A stretch of 64,000 bases of DNA from Streptomyces chryseus (lineage in GTDB: Bacteria > Actinomycetota > Actinomycetes > Streptomycetales > Streptomycetaceae): positions 124,001 to 188,000 of the forward strand of contig NZ_BMVO01000010.1 in NCBI RefSeq assembly GCF_014650755.1. Reading direction: 5' to 3'. Position 1 is the first letter of the stretch; every line of letters begins with the position of its first letter. Positions 26,597 to 35,580 of this stretch are shown piece after piece. The position numbers and the translations under genes were made by a program. The notes under the pieces were generated by a model. The model saw only the letters and a list, made by a program, of their open reading frames with translations. It made no database searches and was not told the origin of the DNA.

Positions 26597-28816
26597 CTAC
26601 AGCGGCTTGACGCGGATGTCGCGGTAAGAGATCACGTCGGTGGTCCCGTGGACCTGGAGGCCGATGTAGCCGGAGGCGTACCGCCGGCCGTCCGTCCCCG
26701 GGTCGTCGCCGCGCGGCGGGGAGAAGTCCTGCCCGCCGGTGTTGTCGAACTCGTTGATCAGGACACCGTTCCTGAAGACCGAGTAGTGCTGGTCCTCCAC
26801 CCGGATCTCGTAGTCGTTCCAGGTGCCCTTGGGCGTGACGCCCGCACCGCCCAGACCCACCCGGTCGAAGCCGTACACCGAGCCGGTCTTGTACATGTCA
26901 CCGTCCGGGCGGTCCAGGATCTGCACCTCGTGCCCGTACTTGATGGCGACCCACTCCGGACGCGGTTCCTCCGGGTGGTCGTGGACCTGCGGGAAGCGGA
27001 CGAAGACACCGGCGTTGGCGTTGCCCGCGCCCGGTGCGTCGTCGCGCCAGCGCAGCTTGAGGGAGAAGTCCTCGTAATGGCGCTCCGGGAACCACAGCAT
27101 GCCCATGCCGGGTGTCGTCGTGCTGCTGGTCATCGACCCGTCCGCGTTCAGGCCGAACGACCCGCCGCCCACCTGCTGCCACTTGGCGAAGGAGGACCGC
27201 GTACCGTCGAACAGGTCGCGGTATCCGGCCGTCTGGCCCGGCTTGCCGATGCCGGACTGCCGGGCGGCGCGGTAGATCTTCCGGTGCTCCCGCTCGTCGA
27301 TGACGCCGTCGTACAGCAGCTTGTCGAGGACCTTGTCCACGTGCTTGAGGAACAGGGCCTGGGAGGTCCACTCCCGCTCGTCCTCGATCAGCTCGTTGAT
27401 CGTGCACCGGCTGCGGGTGATCCGGTTCGGCACGCCCGTGTCGACCGTGCCGACGACGACCGTCAGCCGCTCGTCGTGCTCGGGGCAGTTCGGCGCGGGC
27501 ACGCCGCCGCCCTCCGCGACGGTGAACGCCACCTGCTTCGCGACGGACGTGTTGCCCGCCTTGTCGGTCGCGCGGTGGTCCACCGTGTGCCGGCCGACGC
27601 GGTCGACGATCACCGGCACGGTGTACGCCAGGTACGGGCCGCCGTCGAGCGAGTACTCGACCTTGTCGACGCCGGAGCCTCCCGCGTCCGTCGCGGCGAG
27701 CGTCACCTTGGCGCTGGTGATGTAGGCCCCGTCGGCGTTCTTGTCGCCGGTCACCGTCGCGGTGGTCTCCGGCGGGGTCCTGTCCTCGGTCGGCGGTGCG
27801 ACGACCGTGAAGTCGACGGCCTTCTCGGCCGCCACGTTGCCCGCCCGGTCCGTCGCGCGGAAGCGGACCTTGTGCGTGCCGGTCTCGTGCACCATGACCG
27901 GGCCGCTGTACGCCGTCCAGGCGCCGGACGCCCCGAGCGCGTACTCGATGGTGTTGACGCCCGACCCGGTGTCGGACGCCGTCACCGTGACCGTCGCCAT
28001 CCCCAGGTACTGGCCCTCGGGGTTCTTCTCACCGCTGACCGTCGCCGAGGTCTCCGGCGGCGTCCTGTCGTCCGTGGGCGGGGCGACGACGGTGAAGTCG
28101 ACGGCCTTCTCGGCGGCGGTGTTGCCCGCCTTGTCGGTGGCCCGGTAGCGGATCTTGTGCGTACCGACCTGGTGGACCATGACCGGGGCGGTGTACGGCT
28201 GCCACGCGCCGTCCGCCCCGACCGCGAACTCCACCTTGTCCACGCCCGAGCCCGCGTCGGTCGCCGCGAGCGTCACCGAGGCGTGCCCGACGTAAGCCCC
28301 GTCGGCGTTCTTCTCGCCCTGCACCTTCGCCGAGGTCTCCGGCGCGGTGGTGTCCTCGCCACCGCCCTCGGTGACGGTGAGGATCCCCTGCATCGAGCCG
28401 TGGCCGGGAATGGTGCAGTGGTAGAAGTACCGGCCGGGGGTGAGGGTGACGGTGGCGGTGTGCCGGCCGCCCTGGGCGTCACTCGGGTTGGCGAGGATGT
28501 TCAGCTGTACGTCGTCGTTGTACTCCGGGTCGGAGACGTCGAACGTCAGCGTGTGCGGCATCCCGGTCGTGTTGCCGGTCGCCGCGCTGTTCTCGAAGAC
28601 GATCGTCGTCTCGCCCGCCACCGCCGTCCTCGGGAAGGTCAGGTAGCGGTCGATCGGGTCGCCTGCGGTCCAGGTGAGGGTCTGAGCGGCGGCGGCCTTC
28701 GTCGCCGCCCCGTCGTCCTCGCGGCCGTACGCCGCCGTCGACGTCAGGCCGAGGACCATCAGCAGGGCGGCCGCCAGCGCCGTCCACAGGTGAGGTGTTC
28801 TCCGTTTCCGCTGCAC
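26597..28816 (-). CDS. Secreted cupredoxin + three Ig-like (OmpL47) repeats + DUF1080 (3-keto-glycoside hydrolase-like) protein
   Basis: The product is 739 aa. A signal peptide (about residues 1-31) is followed by a cupredoxin domain with copper ligands His88 (GMPHTL), Cys134, His139 and Met142 (YHCTIPGHGSM). Three ~93-residue repeats at about 157-245, 250-341 and 345-434 each start with TAPET or TPPET and carry RATDKAGN or RATDRAGN, as in OmpL47 beta-sandwich repeats. Residues ~530-738 are DUF1080, including YRDLFDG and PEWVAIKYGHEVQILDRPDG; DUF1080 proteins elsewhere hydrolyse 3-keto-glycosides. The GTG start lies 3 nt after the stop of the upstream ThuA/sugar-dehydrogenase gene, so the two are one unit. 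Copper and hydrolase roles are read from motifs, not tested. Confidence 0.78.
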   Translation of the reverse strand: MQRKRRTPHLWTALAAALLMVLGLTSTAAYGREDDGAATKAAAAQTLTWTAGDPIDRYLTFPRTAVAGETTIVFENSAATGNTTGMPHTLTFDVSDPEYNDDVQLNILANPSDAQGGRHTATVTLTPGRYFYHCTIPGHGSMQGILTVTEGGGEDTTAPETSAKVQGEKNADGAYVGHASVTLAATDAGSGVDKVEFAVGADGAWQPYTAPVMVHQVGTHKIRYRATDKAGNTAAEKAVDFTVVAPPTDDRTPPETSATVSGEKNPEGQYLGMATVTVTASDTGSGVNTIEYALGASGAWTAYSGPVMVHETGTHKVRFRATDRAGNVAAEKAVDFTVVAPPTEDRTPPETTATVTGDKNADGAYITSAKVTLAATDAGGSGVDKVEYSLDGGPYLAYTVPVIVDRVGRHTVDHRATDKAGNTSVAKQVAFTVAEGGGVPAPNCPEHDERLTVVVGTVDTGVPNRITRSRCTINELIEDEREWTSQALFLKHVDKVLDKLLYDGVIDEREHRKIYRAARQSGIGKPGQTAGYRDLFDGTRSSFAKWQQVGGGSFGLNADGSMTSSTTTPGMGMLWFPERHYEDFSLKLRWRDDAPGAGNANAGVFVRFPQVHDHPEEPRPEWVAIKYGHEVQILDRPDGDMYKTGSVYGFDRVGLGGAGVTPKGTWNDYEIRVEDQHYSVFRNGVLINEFDNTGGQDFSPPRGDDPGTDGRRYASGYIGLQVHGTTDVISYRDIRVKPL
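27515..28350 (-). repeat. Three tandem intragenic repeats of about 280 bp
   Basis: The three Ig-like repeats of the cupredoxin/DUF1080 gene keep close sequence in DNA, with recurring phrases for GEKN or GDKN, ATDAGSGVDK and ATDKAGN. They could recombine and change copy number. Confidence 0.6.
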
Positions 28817-28819
28817 TGC

Positions 28820-31321
28820 CTACTCCGCCTTCCTGGCCAGGTCCGTGGCGGCCGGTGTCGGCTCACCGCCCTTGTAGGTCACGCGCCACAGCGCCGACTT
28901 GGCGTCCGAGGTGAAGAACCCGCGTCCGTAGTCGAGGACGTAGAGCGAGCCGTCCGGCGCGAACTTCCAGTCCATGAGGTTGCGGACGCCGTCCGCGCCC
29001 ACCGGGACGATCTTCTTCAGGGATTCGGCGTGCGTGGGAAGCCCGCCGTTGCCGACGGTCTTCGGGTCGGTCAGCACCGCGTGGCGCGGCTGGTCGCCGT
29101 CGTAGAAGTCCCCGACGAACCACTTGCCGTCCCAGTACGAAGGCCACTTGTCCTTGCTGTCGCTCGCCGCGTCGTACCGGTACACGGGACCGTTCATCGT
29201 CGCCTGGCCGCCGCCCTTGAGCCACGGCAGCAGCAGCTTCTGCTCCTCCTGCTGGTAGCTCGGCACACCGTTGGCGTCGCGCGGGTAGTCCACGCCACCG
29301 CCCTGGGGCGAGTACCAGATGGTGTTGGGCGTGACGGGCGGGAGGTTGACGAGACCGTCGTTGTTCGGGGACTCGTTCTTCGGCCTGTCGCAGTCGTACC
29401 AGCCGAGCGGCTTGCTGGGATCGGGCAGGTTGCGGTCCCGGTAGGGCTGGTTGTTGCCCATGCAGTACGGCCAGCCGTGGTTGCCCGGCTTCGTGATCGC
29501 GGCGAAGGTGTCGTACTTCGCCGGGCCCCAGGTGGTGCTGGGCGCCCCCGCGTCCGGGCCGACCCATCCGGCGTACAGGACGTCGGTCTTCGGGTCGACG
29601 GCGATGCGGGCCGGGTTGCGCACGCCCATCACGTAGATCTCGCCGCGCGTCTTGCCGCCGCCCTCGTCCGGCTCCCTGCCGGTGAAGAGATTGCCCTCGG
29701 GGAGCGTGTACGTACCGTCGTCCTCGGGGTGGATCCGCAGGATCTTGCCGTTGAGGTTGTTCGTGTTGCCGGCGGTACGGCGGGCGTCCGCGAAGGACAC
29801 GCCCTTGAAGTTCGGCTCCGGGTTGTTGCCGGAGTAACCGTCGCTGAAGCGGGAGGAGTTGTTGTCACCCGTGGCGATGTAGAGGTTCTGCTTCGAGTCC
29901 CACGCCATGCCGCCGCCCGCGTGGCAGCAGCTGTGGATCTGGACCGGCCACTTCAGCAGGACCTTCTCGGAGGCGAGGTCCAGCTGGTTGGTGGCGAGGT
30001 CGAGCGTGAAGCGGGAGACGCGGCGCTCGGCCATGCGCGTGTCGCGGTTGATCCGCGAGTGGGGCGTGTAGTGCAGGTACACCCAGCCGTTGGTGAGGAA
30101 GTCGGGGTCCGTCTCGACGCCGAGCAGCCCCTCCTCGTTCTTGACCAGCTCGTCGCCGCCGCCCTTGTTCCCGAAGACGGTGAGGGCGCCCGCGAGGGTC
30201 ACCTTCTTCGTCTTCGGTTCGTAGACGTGGACCTGGCCCTGGCCCTTGCCGACGTCGGGGTTGTTCCAGTCGGTGACGACCGGCGCGTCGCCGTCGCCGC
30301 CGCCCCGGCCGATGTAGATCACCCGGCCGTCCTTCGCGGTCACCAGGCCGTGCGGCTCGCCGATCTGGTCCGACCGGCCGGGCTGGTTGGGCGCGGTGAG
30401 GCGCTCGGCCTTGTAGTGGGCGTTGATGCCCGCCTTGCAGTCGGCCCGGGAGATGCGCGTCGTCCACTGCAGGGCGCCGCGCAGATGGTCGCGGAAGTCC
30501 GCCTCCTGGAAGGACTCGGCCGTACCGCCCATGCCGGTGTAGAAGGAGCGGCCGCCGTCGTAGTCGCGGCACCAGGAGACCGGGTGGTCCCAGCCGTTCG
30601 CGCTCGTCCCGGGCTTGTACGTCGCCTCCCGGACCCGGGCCACCGTGTGGACGTCGCCGGACGGGTTCTTCGTCCAGTTCAGCCACGTGTCGGGGCGCTT
30701 CCACTGCAGGGGCAGGTTCTTGGTCGCCGGGTGCTGCCGGTCGCCGACCTCCACGGTCGCGCGCTGTACGTTCGCGGGACCGCCCGGGGCCGGCCGCGCC
30801 CCGATCAGGCCGCCGAACCAGTCGGAGTACGGCTCGGTGCGCGCCGCGTCGTGGATGCCGAGGAACCCGCCCCCGGCCTCCATGTACGCCTCCAGGCCCG
30901 CCTCCTGCTCCGGATCCAGGACATCGCCGCCGCCCGTCAGGAACACGACCGCGTTGAACCTGCCGAGCCGGGCGGTCGTGAAGACGGCCGCGTCGTCCGT
31001 CGCCTCGACGCGGAACCGCTGGGCCGCTGGGCCGCTCTGGCCGATCTTCTCGATGGCCTGGATACCGGCGTTGACGGTCGGTGACTCGTCGGCGCCCGCC
31101 GAGCCGTGGAACACGAGCACCCGGACGTTCGCGCCGCCGGGCGGAGACGGCAGGTCGGGGAGCGACAACGTTGTCGTGGGCGGAGGTTCCGGGTACGGCT
31201 TGGCGGAGGCCGAGGTGCCGCCGAGCAGGCCGGATGCGACAACTCCGGCTGTCAGTACGGCTGCCAGGCCGCGTCGGCCTCTTGACCGGTGATGTGGTGC
31301 GCGCTGCATGTGTTCACCCAT
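28820..31321 (-). CDS. Secreted ThuA-domain + glucose/sorbosone (PQQ-type) dehydrogenase propeller protein
   Basis: The product is 833 aa. A signal peptide (residues 1-40) leads to a ThuA-like flavodoxin/amidotransferase fold at about 65-290 (VRVLVFHGSAG, FLGIHDAARTEPYSDWF) and a six-bladed glucose/sorbosone dehydrogenase propeller from about 318 (IGEPHGLVTAKDGRVIYIGR, GLLGVETDPDF, MGVRNPARIAVDP). A vicinal cysteine pair lies at 465-466 (HSCCHAGGG). Propellers of this family oxidise sugars with PQQ; ThuA relatives act on keto-sugars. The ATG at 31321 was taken, with a second ATG at 31309. It is the first gene of the two-gene secreted unit ending in DUF1080. Confidence 0.82.
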   Translation of the reverse strand: MGEHMQRAPHHRSRGRRGLAAVLTAGVVASGLLGGTSASAKPYPEPPPTTTLSLPDLPSPPGGANVRVLVFHGSAGADESPTVNAGIQAIEKIGQSGPAAQRFRVEATDDAAVFTTARLGRFNAVVFLTGGGDVLDPEQEAGLEAYMEAGGGFLGIHDAARTEPYSDWFGGLIGARPAPGGPANVQRATVEVGDRQHPATKNLPLQWKRPDTWLNWTKNPSGDVHTVARVREATYKPGTSANGWDHPVSWCRDYDGGRSFYTGMGGTAESFQEADFRDHLRGALQWTTRISRADCKAGINAHYKAERLTAPNQPGRSDQIGEPHGLVTAKDGRVIYIGRGGGDGDAPVVTDWNNPDVGKGQGQVHVYEPKTKKVTLAGALTVFGNKGGGDELVKNEEGLLGVETDPDFLTNGWVYLHYTPHSRINRDTRMAERRVSRFTLDLATNQLDLASEKVLLKWPVQIHSCCHAGGGMAWDSKQNLYIATGDNNSSRFSDGYSGNNPEPNFKGVSFADARRTAGNTNNLNGKILRIHPEDDGTYTLPEGNLFTGREPDEGGGKTRGEIYVMGVRNPARIAVDPKTDVLYAGWVGPDAGAPSTTWGPAKYDTFAAITKPGNHGWPYCMGNNQPYRDRNLPDPSKPLGWYDCDRPKNESPNNDGLVNLPPVTPNTIWYSPQGGGVDYPRDANGVPSYQQEEQKLLLPWLKGGGQATMNGPVYRYDAASDSKDKWPSYWDGKWFVGDFYDGDQPRHAVLTDPKTVGNGGLPTHAESLKKIVPVGADGVRNLMDWKFAPDGSLYVLDYGRGFFTSDAKSALWRVTYKGGEPTPAATDLARKAE

Positions 31322-31349
31322 CCCTCAGTGGTCACAGGAACAGCCGATG

Positions 31350-31378
31350 AAGCTAGACCTCTTTTCGCGACGCGCCAA
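31350..31378 (-). promoter_or_regulatory. Candidate promoter for the ThuA/sugar dehydrogenase unit
   Basis: On the minus strand TTGGCG (31378-31373) and TAGCTT (31355-31350) are 17 nt apart, a fair fit to the vegetative consensus, about 28 nt before the ATG at 31321. The same 164-bp gap serves the divergent laccase gene. Confidence 0.45.
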
Positions 31379-31485
31379 GAGGTATGACCGGAATACCGCG
31401 AACTTTGTCCTTGGTGTGGATGAACGCGGACGCTCCCGCTACGGTGTGGCCGTCAATCTCCGATCCGCGCGTGGGGAGTTGGGCC

Positions 31486-32463
31486 ATGGACAGACGAAGC
31501 TTCAACCGGCGGTTGCTGGCGGGCGGCGCGGTCGCCGCCGCCGGTGTGACATCGTTGTCGCTCGCGGAATCCGCCCCCTCGGCGGCGGCCGCCGAGACCC
31601 CGCCGAGAACCGCGCCGGCCGGGGGGCAGGTCCACCGGCTGAAGATGTACGCCGAGAAGCTGCCCGACGGGCAACTGGGTTACGGGTTCGAGAAGGGCAA
31701 GGCGTCGGTGCCGGGGCCGCTGATCGAGCTGGTCGAGGGCGACACCGTGCACATCGAGTTCGAGAACACGCTGGACGTGCCCGCCAGTCTGCACGTGCAC
31801 GGCGTCGACTACGACGTGGCGAGCGACGGCACGAAACTGAGCAGAAGTCATGTGGAGCCGGGCGGGACCCGGACGTACACCTGGCGCACCCACCTGCCGG
31901 GGCGGCGCAAGGACGGCACCTGGCGGTCCGGCAGCGCCGGCTACTGGCACTACCACGACCACGTGGTGGGCACGGACCACGGGACCGGCGGTATCCGCAA
32001 GGGCCTGTACGGCGGGGTGATCGTGCGGCGCAAGGGCGACATCCTGCCGGACAAGACCTTCACCATCGTCTTCAACGACATGACCATCAACAACAGGCCC
32101 GGGCACCAGAGCCCCGACTTCGAGGCGACGGTGGGGGACCGGGTGGAGATCGTCATGATCACGCACGGCGAGTTCTACCACACGTTCCACATGCACGGGC
32201 ACCGGTGGGCGGACAACCGGACCGGCCTGCTGACCGGGCCCGACGATCCGAGCCGGGTGATCGACAACAAGATCACAGGCCCGGCCGACTCGTTCGGTTT
32301 CCAGATCATCGCCGGGGAGCACGTCGGGGCCGGCGCCTGGATGTACCACTGCCATGTGCAGAGCCACTCCGACATGGGTATGGCCGGTCTGTTCCTGGTG
32401 GCCAAGCCGGACGGGACCATCCCGGGGTACGAGCCGCACCATCCGCAGGAGCACGGGCACTAG
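31486..32463 (+). CDS. Two-domain small laccase (SLAC/EpoA-type multicopper oxidase)
   Basis: The product is 325 aa. A twin-arginine signal (DRRSFNRRLLAGGAVAAAG) precedes two cupredoxin domains. All copper-binding motifs are intact: HVHGVDY and HYHDH in domain 1, HTFHMHGHRW and HCHVQSHSDMGM in domain 2. Size and motifs match the trimeric two-domain small laccase of Streptomyces, which oxidises phenols and aromatic amines with oxygen. The ATG at 31486 fits the signal. It diverges from the ThuA/sugar dehydrogenase unit and is followed by a WhiB-like gene, with no terminator apparent between them. Confidence 0.95.
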   Translation: MDRRSFNRRLLAGGAVAAAGVTSLSLAESAPSAAAAETPPRTAPAGGQVHRLKMYAEKLPDGQLGYGFEKGKASVPGPLIELVEGDTVHIEFENTLDVPASLHVHGVDYDVASDGTKLSRSHVEPGGTRTYTWRTHLPGRRKDGTWRSGSAGYWHYHDHVVGTDHGTGGIRKGLYGGVIVRRKGDILPDKTFTIVFNDMTINNRPGHQSPDFEATVGDRVEIVMITHGEFYHTFHMHGHRWADNRTGLLTGPDDPSRVIDNKITGPADSFGFQIIAGEHVGAGAWMYHCHVQSHSDMGMAGLFLVAKPDGTIPGYEPHHPQEHGH

Positions 32464-32509
32464 GTGCCGCGGTGGCGGTTTCTGGTGGCGTCGAGCGGCC
32501 GACGGTCGG

Positions 32510-32531
32510 TCGTTGAGCGGTCGTTGAGCGG
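32510..32531 (+). repeat. Tandem 11-bp direct repeat upstream of the WhiB-like gene
   Basis: TCGTTGAGCGG occurs twice back to back (32510-32520 and 32521-32531), with a further CGTTGA just after. The copies end 31 nt before the WhiB ATG. Tandem sites of this spacing can be activator-binding boxes, but none is known here. Confidence 0.4.
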
Positions 32532-32562
32532 ACGTTGATCTCCGCCGGGAAGGGTGTGGCGC

Positions 32563-32796
32563 ATGTTCACCACTACCGAAATCTCCTGGCAGGAGACCGC
32601 GTTGTGCGCCCAGGCCGGGCCCGAGTTCTTCTTCCCGGCCCCAGGCAGCTCCACCCGCGAGGCCAAGCAGCTCTGCGGCGCGTGTGAAGGGCGGGTGGCC
32701 TGCCTGGAGTACGCACTCACCAACGACGAGCGGTTCGGCGTCTGGGGCGGACTCTCCGAGCAGGAGAGACTGCGGCTCCGGCGCGGCTCGCGCTGA
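32563..32796 (+). CDS. WhiB-family Fe-S transcriptional regulator (Wbl)
   Basis: The product is 77 aa. The four cysteines that hold the [4Fe-4S] cluster are Cys15, Cys38, Cys41 and Cys47 (LCGACEGRVAC), and the beta-turn GVWGG is at 59-63, followed by the basic SEQERLRLRR tail. This is a complete but short Wbl protein. The ATG at 32563 has GGAAGGG about 10 nt upstream; a GTG 9 nt earlier would add three residues. It senses redox or nitric oxide state through its cluster and acts with a sigma factor. Its position after a laccase gene suggests, but does not show, oxidative-stress control. Confidence 0.92.
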   Translation: MFTTTEISWQETALCAQAGPEFFFPAPGSSTREAKQLCGACEGRVACLEYALTNDERFGVWGGLSEQERLRLRRGSR

Positions 32797-32878
32797 GCGG
32801 CCGCCCGGGCCCCCTGGCACGCGGACGGCGCGCCGTACATGCTGAAGGCCGCACCGTCCGCGAGCGGGGGGAGAGGCC

Positions 32879-34456
32879 GTGAGGGAGTACGACTACGTGG
32901 TGGTGGGCGCGGGTTCGGCGGGGTGTGTCCTCGCCGCCCGCCTCTCCGAGGACCCCGCGGTGCGCGTCGCGGTCGTCGAGTCGGGGGGCCGGGACCGCAG
33001 ACCCGAGATCCGTATCCCCGCCGCCTTCCCCAAGCTCTTCAAGACGTCGTACGACTGGAACTTCCGCACCGCCGAGCAGCACGGGCTGGGGGGCCGCGAG
33101 CTGTACTGGCCGCGCGGTCATGTGGTGGGCGGCTGCTCGTCGGTCAACGCGATGATGTGGGTGCGGGGGCACCGCGACGACTACGACGCGTGGGGCGATG
33201 CCGCGGGGGACGCCTGGTCGTACGACGGGATCGAGCCGTACTTCCGGCGCGCCGAGCGGTGGACGGGGGGCGGGGAGGGGCGTTCCGTGTACGGGACACG
33301 GGGGCCCATGGTCATATCGCCGCCGCGTGACCCCAATCCCACCACCGCCGCCTTCCTCGACGCCTGCCGCCATGCCGGGATGGCCGAGCTGGCGGAGCTC
33401 AACGTGCCCGAACCCGACGGCTTCTCGCTGACCCCCGTCAACCAGCGCGCGGGGCGCCGGTGGAGCACGGCCGACGGCTACCTGAAGCCGGCCGCGCGGC
33501 GGCGGAACCTGGACATCCGCACGGGCGCCCGGGTACGCCGACTGGCCTTCGAGGGCGGGCGCGTCCGGGGCGTGGTGACGGAAGCCGGCACGGTGCTGCG
33601 CGCCCGGCGGGAGGTGATCCTCAGCGCCGGGGCCGTCGGGTCGCCGCACCTGCTGATGCTCTCGGGCATCGGGGACCCGGACCATCTTCGCGAGGCCGGT
33701 GTGCCGGTGCGGGCGGCCTCTCCCGACGTCGGACGGCACCTGCGGGACCACCTGTCCACGGCGGTCACCGTGCGCTGCCCGCTCCCGGTCACCCTGACGG
33801 GCGCGGACACGCTCGCCAACGTCGCGCGCTTCCTGCTGGCCGGGCGCGGGCCGCTCACCTCGAACGTGGGAGAGGCCGTCGCCTTCGTCCGCAGTACGCC
33901 GGACCTCGCGGCGCCCGACCTGGAGTTGATCTACGCCCCGGGGCCGTTCGTCGACCACGGCCTCACGCCGCCGGCCGAGCACGGCGTCACGATCGGCGTG
34001 ATCCTGCTCCAGCCCGCGAGCGAGGGGCGCGTCAGCCTGGCCGGGGACCGGGTGGGCGTGGCTCCCCGCATCGACCCCGGCTACCTGACGGACGCGTCCG
34101 ACCTGCGGCGTCTGGTGGCCGGTGTACGCCAGGCCGAGGCGCTGCTGGCGGACCGCGCGTTCGCGCCGTACACGGCGGGGCCCATGGCACCGTATCCGGG
34201 TGTCGTCGACGACGAGGCGCTGGCGCGGGCGGTCCGGGGGTCCGCCCAGACGCTCTACCACCCCGTCGGCACCTGCCGGATGGGCGCCGACGAGGGGTCG
34301 GTGACCGACCCCCGGCTGCGGGTGAGGGGGGTGGAGGGGCTGCGGGTCGTCGACGCGTCGGTGATGCCCGGGATCACCCGGGGCCACACGCAGGCCCCCA
34401 CGGTGGCCGTCGCCGAGAAGGCGGCGGAGCTGATCCGCCAGGACGCGCGGGCGTAG
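32879..34456 (+). CDS. GMC-family flavoprotein oxidoreductase (choline dehydrogenase-like)
   Basis: The product is 525 aa, normal for the family. FAD-binding motifs are VVVGAGSAGCVLAARLSEDP and GHVVGGCSSVNAMMW, and the GMC signature ILSAGAVGSPHLLMLSGIG is present. The active-site histidine is in LYHPVGTCRMG. The second catalytic position, where BetA-type enzymes usually have an asparagine in GNxNAPT, here reads GHTQAPT, so Asn is replaced by Gln. The GTG start at 32879 has GGGGGAGAGG upstream. Choline, alcohol or sugar could be the substrate; no betaine genes are adjacent. Confidence 0.85.
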   Translation: MREYDYVVVGAGSAGCVLAARLSEDPAVRVAVVESGGRDRRPEIRIPAAFPKLFKTSYDWNFRTAEQHGLGGRELYWPRGHVVGGCSSVNAMMWVRGHRDDYDAWGDAAGDAWSYDGIEPYFRRAERWTGGGEGRSVYGTRGPMVISPPRDPNPTTAAFLDACRHAGMAELAELNVPEPDGFSLTPVNQRAGRRWSTADGYLKPAARRRNLDIRTGARVRRLAFEGGRVRGVVTEAGTVLRARREVILSAGAVGSPHLLMLSGIGDPDHLREAGVPVRAASPDVGRHLRDHLSTAVTVRCPLPVTLTGADTLANVARFLLAGRGPLTSNVGEAVAFVRSTPDLAAPDLELIYAPGPFVDHGLTPPAEHGVTIGVILLQPASEGRVSLAGDRVGVAPRIDPGYLTDASDLRRLVAGVRQAEALLADRAFAPYTAGPMAPYPGVVDDEALARAVRGSAQTLYHPVGTCRMGADEGSVTDPRLRVRGVEGLRVVDASVMPGITRGHTQAPTVAVAEKAAELIRQDARA

Positions 34457-34457
34457 C

Positions 34458-35387
34458 TCAGGACGCCGGGACGCGGAACGTCTCGCCGTACATCCGCCAC
34501 ACCAGCGGCGGTTCGAGGTCCAGGTTGCCGGCGCGCAGGAACTCGCGCTGCGCGGTGTCGATGCGCGAGGTGTCCTTGTGGGCCTTCTTCACCTTCATCA
34601 CCGCGCGTCCGGCGTCCAGGAAGGCGTTCAGGTACGCCTGCTCCCCGCCGCCCTCGGCGACCGTCCGCGCGGACCTCATGGCCGCCTCGCGGATGCCGTA
34701 GAAGCCCTTGGGGCCGACGCCCGGGCCGTGCAGCACCATCGCGTCGTAGTAGACGAACTGGCCGAGTGTGCCGAGACCGTCCATCTTCGCCTGGCGGACC
34801 GCGGGCCGGAAGTAGATCCTGTCCCGGGTCTCGTCCTGCGCCCTGCGGAACGCCGGGCTCTCGGCGGCCTGTGCCCAGGCCGTGCGGAAGCCGGGGTCGA
34901 GGCCCTCGTGGGACGCGGTGCCGTCCACCGCGCGCAGGGCGGGCAGGTACGGGGCGAGCGGGTTGTCCGGGTGGTCCTCCGTGTAGCCCTCGACGAGCTG
35001 CAGCATGTCGTTGGTGCCCGAGCAGAAACCGATGACACCGGCGGTGTAGCCGCAGCCGTCGCCGATGTCCTCGATGGTGTCGTACTGACCGCGCCAGTCC
35101 AGGGTGGAGTTCTCCGCGCTCGCCACGATCTGCGAGGCGATCTCCTTCTTGGCGGGAGCCGCGAGACCGGCCGGCATCCGGGCGATCCGCTCGTCCACTT
35201 CCTTCTGCGCGCGTATCTCCTGGTCGGTCCGCTTCTCGGGCTTGCTCGTCGGCCCGCCCGTCGTCAGGTCGCCGGCCGAGGCGGGCACGTCTGAGACAGG
35301 GACCTGCGAGCTCTTGCCGCCGAAGACGAGGGAGACGGCGATGGCCAGCGGTGCGCCCACGAGCGCGAGACGGGTCAGAGGTTTCAC
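34458..35387 (-). CDS. Secreted GH46 chitosanase
   Basis: The product is 309 aa. A signal peptide precedes a GH46 fold: IVASAENSTLDWRGQYDTIE and EDIGDGCGYTAGVIGFCSGT hold the catalytic Glu (SAEN) and the Asp 18 residues later (GDG), the spacing of Glu22/Asp40 in the Streptomyces N174 enzyme. It cleaves beta-1,4 bonds in chitosan. The GTG at 35387 is chosen; a GTG at 35408 would add seven residues and neither has a strong Shine-Dalgarno. Its stop codon is one base from that of the convergent GMC gene, leaving no room for a terminator between them. Confidence 0.93.
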   Translation of the reverse strand: MKPLTRLALVGAPLAIAVSLVFGGKSSQVPVSDVPASAGDLTTGGPTSKPEKRTDQEIRAQKEVDERIARMPAGLAAPAKKEIASQIVASAENSTLDWRGQYDTIEDIGDGCGYTAGVIGFCSGTNDMLQLVEGYTEDHPDNPLAPYLPALRAVDGTASHEGLDPGFRTAWAQAAESPAFRRAQDETRDRIYFRPAVRQAKMDGLGTLGQFVYYDAMVLHGPGVGPKGFYGIREAAMRSARTVAEGGGEQAYLNAFLDAGRAVMKVKKAHKDTSRIDTAQREFLRAGNLDLEPPLVWRMYGETFRVPAS

Positions 35388-35580
35388 GCCGCACAGCGTA
35401 CGGGTCACCCCGCCGGGCGGCGCCGGTGCTCCCCGCCTCCGCCGGCGGCAGCCCGGCGAACGGGGCGGATCCCCGCCCCGGCCTGCCGAAACGGCTGCGC
35501 CGCCCCCCGGCGCGGGGCGTCGGTGACGCGGCCCGCGCCGGGGTGGCGGCTCAGCGGACGGCGGGTGGGCGCCGGCGGGG

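Noticed and set aside
26648..31084. 1478-codon plus-strand frame across the two secreted genes
   Set aside because: It runs through two unrelated genes, is rich in Arg, Val and His, and has no domain; such shadows are normal in high G+C DNA.
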